Position numbers and translations under genes: made by a program. Positions 54,390 through 63,410 of a stretch of 64,000 nucleotides of DNA are shown one piece after another. How positions within the stretch are numbered: position 1 is the stretch's first letter; each line of letters begins with the position of its first letter. The notes beneath the pieces are model-generated. The model was not told the origin of the DNA. It made no database searches and saw only the letters and a program-made list of their open reading frames with translations. The stretch is from Methylophaga sp. 42_25_T18 (GTDB taxonomy: Bacteria; Pseudomonadota; Gammaproteobacteria; Nitrosococcales; Methylophagaceae): positions 1 to 64,000 of the forward strand of contig MAAJ01000013.1 of the NCBI GenBank assembly GCA_002163085.1, given 5' to 3'.

Positions 54390-54998
54390 TTGCGCTCTAT
54401 TTTCCATCTTCCTTTGTTTCCGTAACTCTTTACGCTCTTCTGGGCTCATATTTTTCATTTTTTCACGATGTTGCTCGCGCTCTTCAGGGCTCATGTTTTG
54501 CATTCTTTCTTGGCGTTTTTCGCGTTGCTCAGGACTTTTGTTCTTGAGTTTTCCACGCTGTGCTTTACGTTCTTCTGGACTCATATTCTGCCATTTTTCA
54601 CGCATCGCTTTACGTTGGTCTTCAGGTAAACTTTTGAACCATTCTTTACGTTGACGTAATCGTTCTTTTTGTTCTGGATCCATATTTTTAAAGCGTTCAT
54701 GTCGTTCACGGAGCTTTTGTTTTTCTTCTGGTGACATGTTTTTAAAACGTTCTAAGCGGCTTTTCGCTTTTTCACGTTGTTCAGGTGACATTGACTGCCA
54801 ACGATCGGAACCACGTTGTAGCCGCTGCTGTTGTTTCGGCGTTAAGCTATCCCATTGTTCTTGCATGGGGGTGAGTGCATTTTGCTGCGCTTCAGTGAGT
54901 GATTGCCATGTAATGCCATCTTCGGCATAGCTAGGTTGAATCCCTACTATAGTTAATAGCAACAAACCTGCGAGAAATTTATTTTTCTGGTTCATCAT
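54372..54998 (-). CDS. DUF3106 exported repeat protein
   Basis: The product is 208 residues from ATG ATG at 54998/54995, with AGAGG upstream; a longer frame from 55058 lies inside the preceding gene. A signal peptide (about 1-25) is followed by ten or so repeats of 13-18 residues with the pattern F/WKNMSPEERxxLRER: WDSLTPKQQQRLQRG, FKNMSPEEKQKLRERHER, MSPEEREQHREKMKN. Highly charged, helical and basic. DUF3106 genes accompany ECF sigma/DUF3619 operons. The start overlaps the upstream 65-residue gene by 20 bp. Possible role in envelope stress as a helical spacer or chaperone-like protein; unproven. Confidence 0.78.
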   Translation of the reverse strand: MMNQKNKFLAGLLLLTIVGIQPSYAEDGITWQSLTEAQQNALTPMQEQWDSLTPKQQQRLQRGSDRWQSMSPEQREKAKSRLERFKNMSPEEKQKLRERHERFKNMDPEQKERLRQRKEWFKSLPEDQRKAMREKWQNMSPEERKAQRGKLKNKSPEQREKRQERMQNMSPEEREQHREKMKNMSPEERKELRKQRKMENRAQSDIDN

Positions 54999-55176
54999 CA
55001 GCCTCTTGCTCTGTTGTGACAGTTGGCACAGATGTTTCGGTCTCAAACCATATATCATCTTCTTGTGTCCAGTCTGCTAAAAATTCAATTAACTCAACGC
55101 TAGGCGTGTCGTCTTCACCATATAGATTAGCTGTAATGAACAAGCCCAAAATGATTAAGTAATAATGCTTAGCCAT
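54979..55176 (-). CDS. Small exported acidic protein of the ECF operon
   Basis: The product is 65 residues with a signal peptide (about 1-19, ending NLYGEDD) and a strongly acidic mature part (VELIEFLADWTQEDDIWFET). It overlaps DUF3619 by 8 bp upstream and DUF3106 by 20 bp downstream, so it is translated within the operon. No known family. The acidic mature part could pair with the basic DUF3106 product; this is inference. Confidence 0.6.
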   Translation of the reverse strand: MAKHYYLIILGLFITANLYGEDDTPSVELIEFLADWTQEDDIWFETETSVPTVTTEQEADDEPEK

Positions 55177-55519
55177 GTTGCTGTTCCAGTTCTAGCCATT
55201 CATAGAAATCTAAGTCTTCATACAAGTCGATTTCATCATGTTCATATAAGGCAATGCTTGCTAAAGGGTCTGTCATTTCATGTTGAATACCAATTCCAAT
55301 AGGTAATGACAGGTAGATCATAAAGATCCCAGCCACAGATGCTGCAACACCGGTACTCCAGATCGGAAATGCAAAACGTTGTTTACTGTTTTTTGACAAG
55401 GCGGCATGTCTTGCTTGATTTAAGCGAGACAAATTAGCGGCATCAATATGTTCGACACTTTCATTCAGGTGGTACTTTAGCTGTGATTCAAACTCAGTTT
55501 GTTTATTAGTCACGGCCAT
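55169..55519 (-). CDS. DUF3619 protein, probable anti-sigma factor
   Basis: The product is 116 residues. A cytoplasmic helical N-terminal half (LNQARHAALSKNSKQR) is followed by one membrane span (VAASVAGIFMIYLSLPIGIG, about 53-73) and an acidic, periplasmic tail (DEIDLYEDLDFYEWLELEQ). This is the DUF3619 layout. Sitting directly behind an ECF sigma gene, it is a good anti-sigma candidate. It overlaps the sigma gene by 10 bp. Confidence 0.75.
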   Translation of the reverse strand: MAVTNKQTEFESQLKYHLNESVEHIDAANLSRLNQARHAALSKNSKQRFAFPIWSTGVAASVAGIFMIYLSLPIGIGIQHEMTDPLASIALYEHDEIDLYEDLDFYEWLELEQQHG

Positions 55520-56046
55520 ACCTCACCTAAGTGTTCACGTAATGCTTTTAATGCTCGATGGTAATGGGTTTTGACACTGCCGGTTGAGCAGGCCATTGCG
55601 CTGGCAGTTTCATCCGTAGATAAACCTTGTAAACAACGACATAAAAAAGCTTGTTTTTGCCTTAATGGTAATAGCGTCATTGCTTGTTCTAGTTTATTCA
55701 TCGCCTGTTGATTACCCAATAATTCATCTGGGCTACGACCGGCAGGATCCTGAACATGCTGAAGTGTGGCGTTGTCTTCGACATCTTCAGCATTGTGGTT
55801 AAACCATGGAAACCAACGATGTTGTAGTTGTTGTCGTCGATACCAACTTGTAATTTGATGCTGCATGATGCGGTGAAATAAAGGCGCCCATTCTTGTGGG
55901 GTTCGTGTCCCATATTTATTGACGAGCTTAATCATCGCGTCTTGGACTATATCGTGTGCATCATCAGCATTGCCGACTGCAAGTTGAGCCATGCGAAAGG
56001 CTTTTCTTTCATGTTCTGCAAGAAAGCTATTTAAAGCCTCATTCAT
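55510..56046 (-). CDS. ECF-type RNA polymerase sigma factor
   Basis: The product is 178 residues from ATG at 56046-56044, with GGGAAAAG 7 bp upstream; a longer frame to 56151 overlaps the preceding gene and has no family match. Region 2: NADDAHDIVQDAMIKLVNKYG. Region 4: LPLRQKQAFLCRCLQGLSTDE and STGSVKTHYHRALKALREH. It should direct a small regulon in response to an envelope signal relayed by the DUF3619 anti-sigma. The operon order is charged-repeat protein, sigma, DUF3619, small acidic protein, DUF3106. Confidence 0.92.
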   Translation of the reverse strand: MNEALNSFLAEHERKAFRMAQLAVGNADDAHDIVQDAMIKLVNKYGTRTPQEWAPLFHRIMQHQITSWYRRQQLQHRWFPWFNHNAEDVEDNATLQHVQDPAGRSPDELLGNQQAMNKLEQAMTLLPLRQKQAFLCRCLQGLSTDETASAMACSTGSVKTHYHRALKALREHLGEVWP

Positions 56047-56122
56047 TACATTACTTTTCCCTGATGAGATTGCATCAATGCCTACAACAAATAACGTGTA
56101 GGCATTGTACTGCAAATAGTCC

Positions 56123-56479
56123 CTAGTGGCGGTTGTTTGCATGGTTGTCATGACGACGATCTATACGGTCACCCTTGTGATCCAATTTGTTATTAATCCG
56201 TTCACCTTTGTTGTCCAGGCGTTGATCGATGCGATCACCTTTTGCCTCTAATTTATCAGCTAAATGTTCTTTACCATTCTCACGTGCTTTATCAGCACGG
56301 GCATCATAACGGTCTTCAATGCGATCACCTTTGTCATCCAGGCGTTGCTCTATGCGATCGCCTTTATTGTCGAGGCGGTGTTCAATTCTGTCGCCCCTGT
56401 CTTCTGCATGTGCAAAGCTAGAAGTTAATAACATCAAGGTAGAAAGTGAAACAGCAATAAAAGTAGTAGAGGTCATCAT
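56123..56479 (-). CDS. Exported GDRI-repeat protein upstream of the ECF sigma gene
   Basis: The product is 118 residues with a signal peptide (about 1-25, ending FAHAEDR). The mature part is built from about six 11-residue units of the form GDRI(E/D)xRLDxK (for example GDRIEQRLDDKGDRIEDRYD), with one variant stretch (KARENGKEHLADKLEAK) and a His-rich end. It is helical, highly charged and probably periplasmic. It lies 76 bp before the sigma gene in the same direction. The function is unknown; structural or stress-buffering roles are conceivable. Confidence 0.65.
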   Translation of the reverse strand: MMTSTTFIAVSLSTLMLLTSSFAHAEDRGDRIEHRLDNKGDRIEQRLDDKGDRIEDRYDARADKARENGKEHLADKLEAKGDRIDQRLDNKGERINNKLDHKGDRIDRRHDNHANNRH

Positions 56480-56561
56480 GTGTTCTCCTGTTGGTCAGTT
56501 AATATCGTGTCCTCAGTACATACAACGCATGAGATACAAATTGGTTGACAGGAAAATAGAC

Positions 56562-56975
56562 TTATTTTTTTTCGAGGGTTTTAGCTTGGTCCCACAAAGC
56601 ATCTAGCTCAGCTAAGTCACACTCAGCTAATGTTTTATTTTGAGCTGATACGTGTTGTTCGATAAATTCAAAGCGGCGTTTGAATTTATCATTGGTGCTG
56701 ATAAGTGCTGTGTCAGGATCGACATGTAAATGGCGAGCTAGATTGGTACAAGCGAAGAGTAAGTCGCCTATTTCATCATGAAGGCGTTCGGGTATTAAGC
56801 CGTGCTGGATTTCATGCTGCACTTCATTTAATTCTTCATGAATTTTGCTAATAACGCCCTCAACATCAGGCCAGTCAAATCCAACAGTGGAGGCCAGTCG
56901 AGTTAATTCGACCGCATAGTTAAGTGTCGGTGTTGTTTCGCCTGCTTTGTCCAATAAAGAACGTGGTTTGCTCAT
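56562..56975 (-). CDS. Single-domain MazG nucleoside triphosphate pyrophosphohydrolase
   Basis: The product is 137 residues, matching only the C-terminal half of canonical two-domain MazG (about 263 residues). The metal-binding pattern is intact: EELNEVQHEI (ExxE) and DEIGDLLFACTNLARHL (ExxD), with FDWPDVEGVISKIHEE ahead. It would hydrolyse (d)NTPs to monophosphates. The N-terminal half is not encoded upstream, because the gene overlaps hslR by 4 bp. This may be a real short form or a truncation. Confidence 0.85.
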   Translation of the reverse strand: MSKPRSLLDKAGETTPTLNYAVELTRLASTVGFDWPDVEGVISKIHEELNEVQHEIQHGLIPERLHDEIGDLLFACTNLARHLHVDPDTALISTNDKFKRRFEFIEQHVSAQNKTLAECDLAELDALWDQAKTLEKK

Positions 56976-57373
56976 GCGCGTGTGAACTTGATGATATGAC
57001 GACGGTCACGTTTGCTCGGCCGACCTTTTTCATGTCTAAAGCCCAGAGGCTGATTTTTTATTTCTTCGTGTAACTGCTCACGTTTAAGTTTGCTTGCTTC
57101 ACTTTCTTGATAGAGCAGCTGTGCTTCTGGTGCCGGTCTGCGTTGTTTAGATACGCCTAATATAGTGATGACATGTTCATATGGTGGCTTAGAGATAGTT
57201 AAAATATCGTCAGCTTTGATGTTACGGCTAGGTTTAACGCGATGGTTATTAAGATGAACTTTACCTCCGTTGATGGCTTCAACTGCTAGGCCACGCGTTT
57301 TGTAAAAGCGCGCAGCCCATAACCATTTATCTAAACGCTGACTATCATCTAACGGTGTTTCTTGTTTTGCCAC
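56972..57373 (-). CDS. hslR: Ribosome-associated heat shock protein Hsp15
   Basis: The product is 133 residues with one S4 RNA-binding domain: RLDKWLWAARFYKTRGLAVE, INGGKVHLNNHRVKPSRNIK and a basic C-terminal tail (HEKGRPSKRDRRHIIKFTRA). Hsp15 rescues stalled 50S subunits carrying peptidyl-tRNA. It overlaps mazG by 4 bp and touches acs by one base, one tight transcript. Confidence 0.94.
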   Translation of the reverse strand: MAKQETPLDDSQRLDKWLWAARFYKTRGLAVEAINGGKVHLNNHRVKPSRNIKADDILTISKPPYEHVITILGVSKQRRPAPEAQLLYQESEASKLKREQLHEEIKNQPLGFRHEKGRPSKRDRRHIIKFTRA

Positions 57374-59337
57374 TAAGCCTTGCCTTGTAACTGCGGGATG
57401 ATCGATTCATTTTCTAACGTAGAGGTATCTTGTGTGATCTCATCCCCCTTAGCAATGGTACGCAATAAGCGACGCATGATCTTACCAGAACGTGTTTTAG
57501 GTAGATTATCGGCATAACGAATTTCATCTGGTTTTGCGATTGCACCGATTTGCTCTCCAACCCATGCACGTAATTCTTGTGTGAGTTCATCATCGATACC
57601 ACCTTCGGGACGGTCGCCTTTTAATACCACATAGCTAAAGATGGATTCGCCTTTGATATCATGTGGTTTTCCCACAACAGCAGCTTCAGCCACACTTGGG
57701 TGTGCAACAAGGGCTGATTCGATTTCCATCGTGCCTAAACGATGACCAGATACATTTAATACATCATCAATGCGACCCATGATCCAGAAATAGCCATCTT
57801 CATCACGACGAGCACTATCGCCAGCCAGATAATATTTTCCATCAAAATATGGCCAGTAGGTATCTTTATAACGTTGGTCATCACCCCAGACGGTTTGAAT
57901 CATTGATGGCCAAGGTTGACGAATAACCAAATAACCACCTTCATTCGCTTGGGTAATTTCTTCGCCTTCTTGGTTGACTATCGCGGCATCAATGCCGGGA
58001 AGAGCGCGTGTACATGATCCTGGTTTGGTGGCCATGGCGCCAGGGATAGGCGCAATCATATGTGCACCAGTTTCAGTTTGCCACCACGTATCAACGATCG
58101 GACATTTTTGTTTGCCAATCACGTTGTGATACCACATCCAGGCTTCAGGATTAATCGGTTCACCCACAGTACCTAATAACCGTAATTTGGATAAATCATA
58201 TTGATTAGGCAGTTCATCGCCAATTTTCATCAAGGCGCGAATAGCTGTTGGTGCAGTATAGAAAATAGTCACACCTAGGCGCTGACAAATGTCCCAGAAA
58301 CGTCCCGCATCAGGTACGGTAGGCACGCCCTCATAAATAACGATAGTTGAACCAGTGGCTAAGGGTCCATATGCGACATAAGTATGACCAGTGATCCAAC
58401 CTACATCGGCAGTACACCAAAAAGTATCTGTTGCTTGAATATCAAATACCCAGCGCATAGTTGTAATCGCATTAAGTAAATAGCCACCTGTCGAGTGTTG
58501 AATGCCTTTAGGTTTTCCGGTTGAACCTGAGGTGTACAGTAAAAATAGAGGATGAGATGCTTCAACCCATTCCGGTTCGCATTCTGTAGATTGATCTTGT
58601 TCAGCATCCGACCACCAGATATCACGGTCGGCTTGCATTGAAATAGCATGGCCGGTGCGTTCGAATACAATAACGGTATCAACGCTGTCGCAGCCTTTTT
58701 CTAAGGCATTGTCTGTTGTTTTTTTAAGTTCAATAATCTTACCACCACGATTACCACCATCGGCAGTAATGACGAGTTTAGCTTGGGTATCTTCGATGCG
58801 ATCTTTAAGCGATGAAGCAGAAAACCCACCAAATACGACAGAATGAATGGCACCAATTCGAGCACAAGCTTGCATAGCAATAACCGCTTCAGCAATCATC
58901 GGCATATAAATAATGACCCGATCGCCTTTTGTTATGCCTTGTGCTTTTAATGCATTGGCAAATACACAGACGCGGCGATGCAGTTCTCGGTAACTAATAT
59001 GTTCAACATCACCGGGTTCGCCTTCAAAAATAATGGCTGTTTTGTCAGCATTTTCAGCTAATTGACGATCAATACAGTTATAGGACACATTTAACTTGCC
59101 ACCGACAAACCAACTATAAAAGGGCGCATTAGAAGAGTCTAAGGTGGTGGTAAAGTCTGTTTGCCAATCAATTTCATTACGTGCTTGCTTAGCCCAAAAT
59201 TCCTGATTATCTTGTGCAGCATCAGTATATAAATGTTCTAACGTTGTAGCCGCTAAGTTAGCAGAACGGACAAAATCAGCAGAGGGTGGAAATTGTCGCT
59301 CTTCATGCAAAGTTGACTGAATATTGTCTTGAGCCAT
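57373..59337 (-). CDS. acs: Acetyl-CoA synthetase
   Basis: The product is 654 residues, the usual size. Motifs: [20 protein letters not shown] (P-loop), [51 protein letters not shown] and the acetylation-sensitive Lys in [14 protein letters not shown]. It activates acetate to acetyl-CoA with ATP. The gene is upstream of hslR and mazG; the aldehyde dehydrogenase terminator lies before it. Confidence 0.97.
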   Translation of the reverse strand: MAQDNIQSTLHEERQFPPSADFVRSANLAATTLEHLYTDAAQDNQEFWAKQARNEIDWQTDFTTTLDSSNAPFYSWFVGGKLNVSYNCIDRQLAENADKTAIIFEGEPGDVEHISYRELHRRVCVFANALKAQGITKGDRVIIYMPMIAEAVIAMQACARIGAIHSVVFGGFSASSLKDRIEDTQAKLVITADGGNRGGKIIELKKTTDNALEKGCDSVDTVIVFERTGHAISMQADRDIWWSDAEQDQSTECEPEWVEASHPLFLLYTSGSTGKPKGIQHSTGGYLLNAITTMRWVFDIQATDTFWCTADVGWITGHTYVAYGPLATGSTIVIYEGVPTVPDAGRFWDICQRLGVTIFYTAPTAIRALMKIGDELPNQYDLSKLRLLGTVGEPINPEAWMWYHNVIGKQKCPIVDTWWQTETGAHMIAPIPGAMATKPGSCTRALPGIDAAIVNQEGEEITQANEGGYLVIRQPWPSMIQTVWGDDQRYKDTYWPYFDGKYYLAGDSARRDEDGYFWIMGRIDDVLNVSGHRLGTMEIESALVAHPSVAEAAVVGKPHDIKGESIFSYVVLKGDRPEGGIDDELTQELRAWVGEQIGAIAKPDEIRYADNLPKTRSGKIMRRLLRTIAKGDEITQDTSTLENESIIPQLQGKA

Positions 59338-59401
59338 TAAACATCACCTTTAAGTATTTTCAGCAAACTAAAGTATAGCTTGCTTGAGGGGAATAGAGGG
59401 G

Positions 59402-59447
59402 CAAAAAAATAAAAAAAAACTCCTCCAAAAGTTTCCTTAAGGAGGAG
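59402..59447 (-). terminator. Rho-independent terminator of the aldehyde dehydrogenase gene
   Basis: On the minus strand GCTCCTCC pairs with GGAGGAG(T) across a TTAAGGAAACTTTT loop, then nine T. It lies 18 bp past the gene's stop codon. Confidence 0.88.
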
Positions 59448-59465
59448 CAAAAGTAGGTGGTCAGT

Positions 59466-60986
59466 TTAGAAAAAGCCGAGTGGGCTGGTGCTATAGCTGA
59501 CTAATAGGTTTTTAGTTTGTTGATAATGATCTAACATCATCTTATGCGTTTCTCGCCCTACACCCGATTTTTTATATCCACCAAACGCTGCATGAGCAGG
59601 ATAGAGGTGGTAACAGTTTGTCCAAACACGACCTGCTTGAATGCCGCGTCCCATACGGTATGCGCGATTCATATCACGCGTCCATAAACCGGCGCCCAGA
59701 CCAAATTCAGTATCATTTGCAATCGCTAAAGCTTCAGCTTCATCTTTAAAGGTAGTGACTGAGACAACGGGACCAAAAATTTCTTCTTGGAAGATCCGCA
59801 TATCATTCGACCCTTTCATCAATGTTGGTTCGATGTAATAACCGCTATCAAACTCTGCACCGACTTGTGCAATATTGCCGCCGAGCAATAATTCAGCACC
59901 TTCGTTTTTGCCAATTTCAACATATTCAAGAATTTTTTCGAATTGTTGTTGTGACGCTTGTGCGCCCACTTGAACTTCAGTGTCTAAAGGGTTACCGCGT
60001 TTAATTTGTTTAGTCCGTTCAAGAATGATAGACATAAAGTCATCGTAAATACTTTCTTGAATCAGCGCGCGTGATGGGCAAGTACAGACTTCACCTTGGT
60101 TAAAGAATGCTAAGACAGCACCCTCAGCACATTTACTGATGTAATTATCTTCTTGTTGCATGATGTCTTCAAAGAAGATGTTAGGTGACTTGCCACCCAA
60201 CTCAACTGTTGATGGAATGATATTTTCAGCGGCACATTTCAGGATATGTGCACCAACGGGGGTCGAGCCAGTAAACGCAATCTTGGCAATACGTTTGCTA
60301 GTTGCGAGAGCTTGACCTGCTTCGCCACCGAAGCCGTTAACAATATTAAGTACACCTGGCGGTAATAAATCACCAATCACTTCCATTAGTTTTAGAATAG
60401 AGAACGGAGTTTGCTCAGCAGGTTTCATCACAATGCAATTGCCGGTCACTAAGGCTGGCGCGATTTTCCATACTGCCATTAGTAATGGGAAGTTCCAGGG
60501 AATGATTTGACCAACGACACCAAGAGGTTCATGAAATTGGTAAGAAACAGTCATTTCATCTAGCTCACCCATGGTGCCTTCTTGGGCTCGAATACAACCG
60601 GCATAGTAACGGAAGTGATCAACGGCTAATGGTACATCAGCATTTAAGGTTTCACGTATGGCTTTACCGTTATCCCATGTTTCCGCAACAGATAACATTT
60701 CAAGGTTTTCTTCAATGCGGTCGGCAATTTTTAGCAGAATATTGGAACGTTCAGTGACGGAGGTCTTGCCCCAAGCGTCTTTGGCCGCATGAGCCGCATC
60801 AAGTGCAAGATTGATGTCTGCTTCTGTCGATCGAGGTATTTCACAAAAGCTTTCACCTGTTACCGGAGTAACATTGGCAAAATATTCACCTTTGACAGGT
60901 TCAACCCAGCCACCATTAATATAGTTACCATAGCGAGATTTAACTGAAACCAACGCGCCTTCTGTACCTGGTTGTGCATAGATCAT
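59466..60986 (-). CDS. NAD-dependent aldehyde dehydrogenase
   Basis: The product is 506 residues. Motifs: [19 protein letters not shown] (NAD site), [15 protein letters not shown] with the catalytic Glu, and [15 protein letters not shown] with the nucleophile Cys. The sequence is of the AldB/ExaC group that oxidises acetaldehyde and related C2 aldehydes to acids. It is divergent from the AraC-type gene at 61134, its likely regulator, and lies upstream of acs, so it may supply acetate for Acs. Confidence 0.93.
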   Translation of the reverse strand: MIYAQPGTEGALVSVKSRYGNYINGGWVEPVKGEYFANVTPVTGESFCEIPRSTEADINLALDAAHAAKDAWGKTSVTERSNILLKIADRIEENLEMLSVAETWDNGKAIRETLNADVPLAVDHFRYYAGCIRAQEGTMGELDEMTVSYQFHEPLGVVGQIIPWNFPLLMAVWKIAPALVTGNCIVMKPAEQTPFSILKLMEVIGDLLPPGVLNIVNGFGGEAGQALATSKRIAKIAFTGSTPVGAHILKCAAENIIPSTVELGGKSPNIFFEDIMQQEDNYISKCAEGAVLAFFNQGEVCTCPSRALIQESIYDDFMSIILERTKQIKRGNPLDTEVQVGAQASQQQFEKILEYVEIGKNEGAELLLGGNIAQVGAEFDSGYYIEPTLMKGSNDMRIFQEEIFGPVVSVTTFKDEAEALAIANDTEFGLGAGLWTRDMNRAYRMGRGIQAGRVWTNCYHLYPAHAAFGGYKKSGVGRETHKMMLDHYQQTKNLLVSYSTSPLGFF

Positions 60987-61133
60987 AATCTTTCTCTCTT
61001 TTCAGTTGAACATAGAAAAATGACGAGGATAATGCGAGTGACATGGATAGTGCTATGACGATAATCTCTATTACTTGACTTAGAGTCCAGAACAGTCTAA
61101 AAGTTGCAATAAGCCATGCAATGAAACTATACA

Positions 61134-62069
61134 ATGCAGATGAAAAAAACACCACTTACAAAACGGCGAGAGAAAAGGCAGTTATTGATCGAAAATAAAC
61201 TGTCTTTTGCTGGGCCAGATACAGAATTAAGCATTTATGATACTTATCGCGCGTCTGCTGGCGTTGGGTTTGATGCAGATCAGTTGATGTACTTAGGCAT
61301 GGTGACCGGCAAAAAAGTCATGCATGAGTCTGATGAGCAACAGGGCAAGATATTTTTACCCCATGAATCGTACGTGATGCCTCCCGGGAAATATGTTGAA
61401 ATTGACTTCCCAGATGCTAACGAAGCTAAACCAACCACTTGTCTTACTATTGAAATCCCCAAAGAGCGTATAGAGCTTATTTCTGAACGTATGCGTGATG
61501 TAGCCGTTTTAGATGATCCAGAACATGATTGGCAGTATCAACCTCAGGTGATACATAATCACCATACTGCTGATACACAGCAATTATTAGAACGTTTGGT
61601 TTCATTGTTTACTCATAACCATCAGGATAAAGAAATGATGGTTGATCTTGGTGTGCAAGAACTGATCATTAAGTTATTACGGCAACAAGGAAGGGATATT
61701 TTATTAAGTTACAGTCAGGAATCTCCTGATTCGTCAGGCATCACAGCTGTATTACATTATCTTGAACAAAACCTAGCCATACCATTAGATATAGAACAGC
61801 TGTGCCGAGAGGCCTGTATGAGCAGAAGCCGTCTATATATAGAGTTTAAAAAACAGCTTGGTTGTTCTCCAGGTGAATATCAACAGCAGCAACGATTAAA
61901 AAGGGCTGCTGACTATCTGAAGAACGGCAAAACCGTTACAGAGGCTTGTTACGATGTTGGCTTTAATGACTTGAGTCATTTCAGTCGTCGTTTTACTTTG
62001 TTTTTTGGTTTGTCACCCAGACAGTTTCGTGAAGAGCACAATAAAGAAAATATCGATAAATTAGCTTAG
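61134..62069 (+). CDS. AraC-family transcription regulator
   Basis: The product is 311 residues. The N-terminal ligand domain (about 30-190) resembles the AraC_N group, and the C-terminal domain (about 195-300) has two HTH motifs: IEQLCREACMSRSRLYIEFK and VTEACYDVGFNDLSHFSRRF. It is divergent from the aldehyde dehydrogenase gene with 147 bp between, the usual setting for an activator responding to alcohol or aldehyde. The inducer is unknown. Confidence 0.92.
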   Translation: MQMKKTPLTKRREKRQLLIENKLSFAGPDTELSIYDTYRASAGVGFDADQLMYLGMVTGKKVMHESDEQQGKIFLPHESYVMPPGKYVEIDFPDANEAKPTTCLTIEIPKERIELISERMRDVAVLDDPEHDWQYQPQVIHNHHTADTQQLLERLVSLFTHNHQDKEMMVDLGVQELIIKLLRQQGRDILLSYSQESPDSSGITAVLHYLEQNLAIPLDIEQLCREACMSRSRLYIEFKKQLGCSPGEYQQQQRLKRAADYLKNGKTVTEACYDVGFNDLSHFSRRFTLFFGLSPRQFREEHNKENIDKLA

Positions 62070-62123
62070 ACAAGGACAGGGCTAATTGTTAGCATAGTCG
62101 AGTGTTTTACTCGGTAATTCATG

Positions 62124-62154
62124 AGGCCGTTTTTCTACGGCCTTTTATTGTTTT
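62124..62154 (+). terminator. Rho-independent terminator of the araC-type gene
   Basis: Stem AGGCCG/CGGCCT with an eight-base T-rich loop, followed by TTTATTGTTTT. It lies 55 bp after the stop codon. Confidence 0.82.
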
Positions 62155-62180
62155 AGATAACTATAATTAAGGAGCTAATA

Positions 62181-62780
62181 ATGAGCGTTTTAGTCACAAG
62201 CCCAGCACCAGATTTTACTGCACCAGCAGTGATGCCTGATAACAGTATTAACGAAGAGTTTTCATTATCTGATTATAAAGGTAAGTACATTGTTTTATTC
62301 TTTTACCCTTTAGATTTCACATTTGTTTGTCCATCAGAAATCATCGCACACCATCACCGTGTAGCTGAATTTAAAAAACGTGGTGTTGAAGTAGTCGGTG
62401 TTTCTATCGATTCACAATTCACTCATCTAGCTTGGCGTAATACTGCACCAGAAAATGGTGGTCTTGGTCAAATCGACTTCCCATTGGTTGCTGATATCCA
62501 ACATGAAATCGTTGAAGCATATGGTGTTAAGCACCCTGCAGGTGTTGCATTACGTGGTTCGTTCTTAATCGACAAAGAAGGTATCGTTCGCCACCAAGTT
62601 GTTAATGATCTGCCATTAGGCCGTGAAGTAGATGAAATGTTACGTTTGGTTGATGCTTTGCAATTCACTGAAGAGCATGGCGAAGTCTGTCCAGCTGGTT
62701 GGCAAAAAGGTGATGAAGGTATGAAGCCTGATGCTGCCGGTGTTGCAGATTACTTAGCTAAGAATGCAGATAAACTATAA
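62181..62780 (+). CDS. Typical 2-Cys peroxiredoxin
   Basis: The product is 199 residues. The peroxidatic Cys C50 is in LDFTFVCPSEI, the resolving Cys C170 in GEVCPAGWQKG, and the family GGLG and YF-like end are present. It reduces H2O2 and organic peroxides, recycled by thioredoxin or AhpF. AAGGAG lies 6 bp before the ATG. It has its own terminator behind. Confidence 0.95.
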   Translation: MSVLVTSPAPDFTAPAVMPDNSINEEFSLSDYKGKYIVLFFYPLDFTFVCPSEIIAHHHRVAEFKKRGVEVVGVSIDSQFTHLAWRNTAPENGGLGQIDFPLVADIQHEIVEAYGVKHPAGVALRGSFLIDKEGIVRHQVVNDLPLGREVDEMLRLVDALQFTEEHGEVCPAGWQKGDEGMKPDAAGVADYLAKNADKL

Positions 62781-62805
62781 TTAGTTTTAGCAATACTTAG
62801 ATACA

Positions 62806-62838
62806 AAAATGCCCCGGAATTCGGGGCATTTTTTTTCC
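62806..62838 (+). terminator. Rho-independent terminator of the peroxiredoxin gene
   Basis: Stem AAAATGCCCCG/CGGGGCATTTT with a GAATT loop, followed by eight T. It lies 25 bp past the stop codon. A run of A before the stem also allows some activity on the opposite strand for dksA. Confidence 0.88.
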
Positions 62839-62873
62839 TATAACAAACTAGGCAGAGGATAAGTCAGCGCTCG

Positions 62874-63296
62874 TTAAACGCGATTCTTTTCTCTGATTTC
62901 GGCCAATGTTTTACAGTCGATACATAATGTAGCAGTAGGACGCGCTTCAAGACGGCGGATGCCGATGTTGACGCCACATGCCTCACAGAAGCCGTAATCA
63001 CCTTTTTCTAGATCAACTAATGACTCTTCAATTTTCTTGATTAATTTGCGTTCACGATCACGCGTACGAAGTTCAAGCGTAAACTCTTCTTCTTGAGTTG
63101 CGCGGTCATTAGGATCGGGAAAGTTAGCGGCATCATCTTGCATGTGATGTACTGTACGATCTACTTCTTCCATTAAGTTTGCTTTCCAGCCTTCTAGGAT
63201 GCCACGGAAGTGTAGACTTTGATCTGTATCCATGTATTCTTCCCCGTCTTTCTCAACATATGGGACGAATTTAGCATCACGTTGCGTTGAATCCAT
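62874..63296 (-). CDS. dksA: RNA polymerase-binding transcription factor DksA
   Basis: The product is 140 residues. The coiled-coil tip has DxxDxA (D61, D64, A66), and the four-Cys zinc finger is C104, C107, C125, C128. The end is [12 protein letters not shown]. It binds the RNA polymerase secondary channel and works with ppGpp to repress stable RNA and activate amino-acid promoters. It is convergent with the peroxiredoxin gene. Confidence 0.96.
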   Translation of the reverse strand: MDSTQRDAKFVPYVEKDGEEYMDTDQSLHFRGILEGWKANLMEEVDRTVHHMQDDAANFPDPNDRATQEEEFTLELRTRDRERKLIKKIEESLVDLEKGDYGFCEACGVNIGIRRLEARPTATLCIDCKTLAEIREKNRV

Positions 63297-63410
63297 GTGG
63301 CAAAACCTCTTAACAAATGAAAATTTAAGGCCGCATCTATACCAGACGTAACCTTGATGTGCAAAAAATTAACTTCTATTTTATCTTATTTTTGGAGTAA
63401 AAAACGAGTA

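Noticed and set aside
60940..61155. Frame between aldehyde dehydrogenase and the AraC gene
   Set aside because: Overlaps both gene starts and carries no family features or ribosome site.
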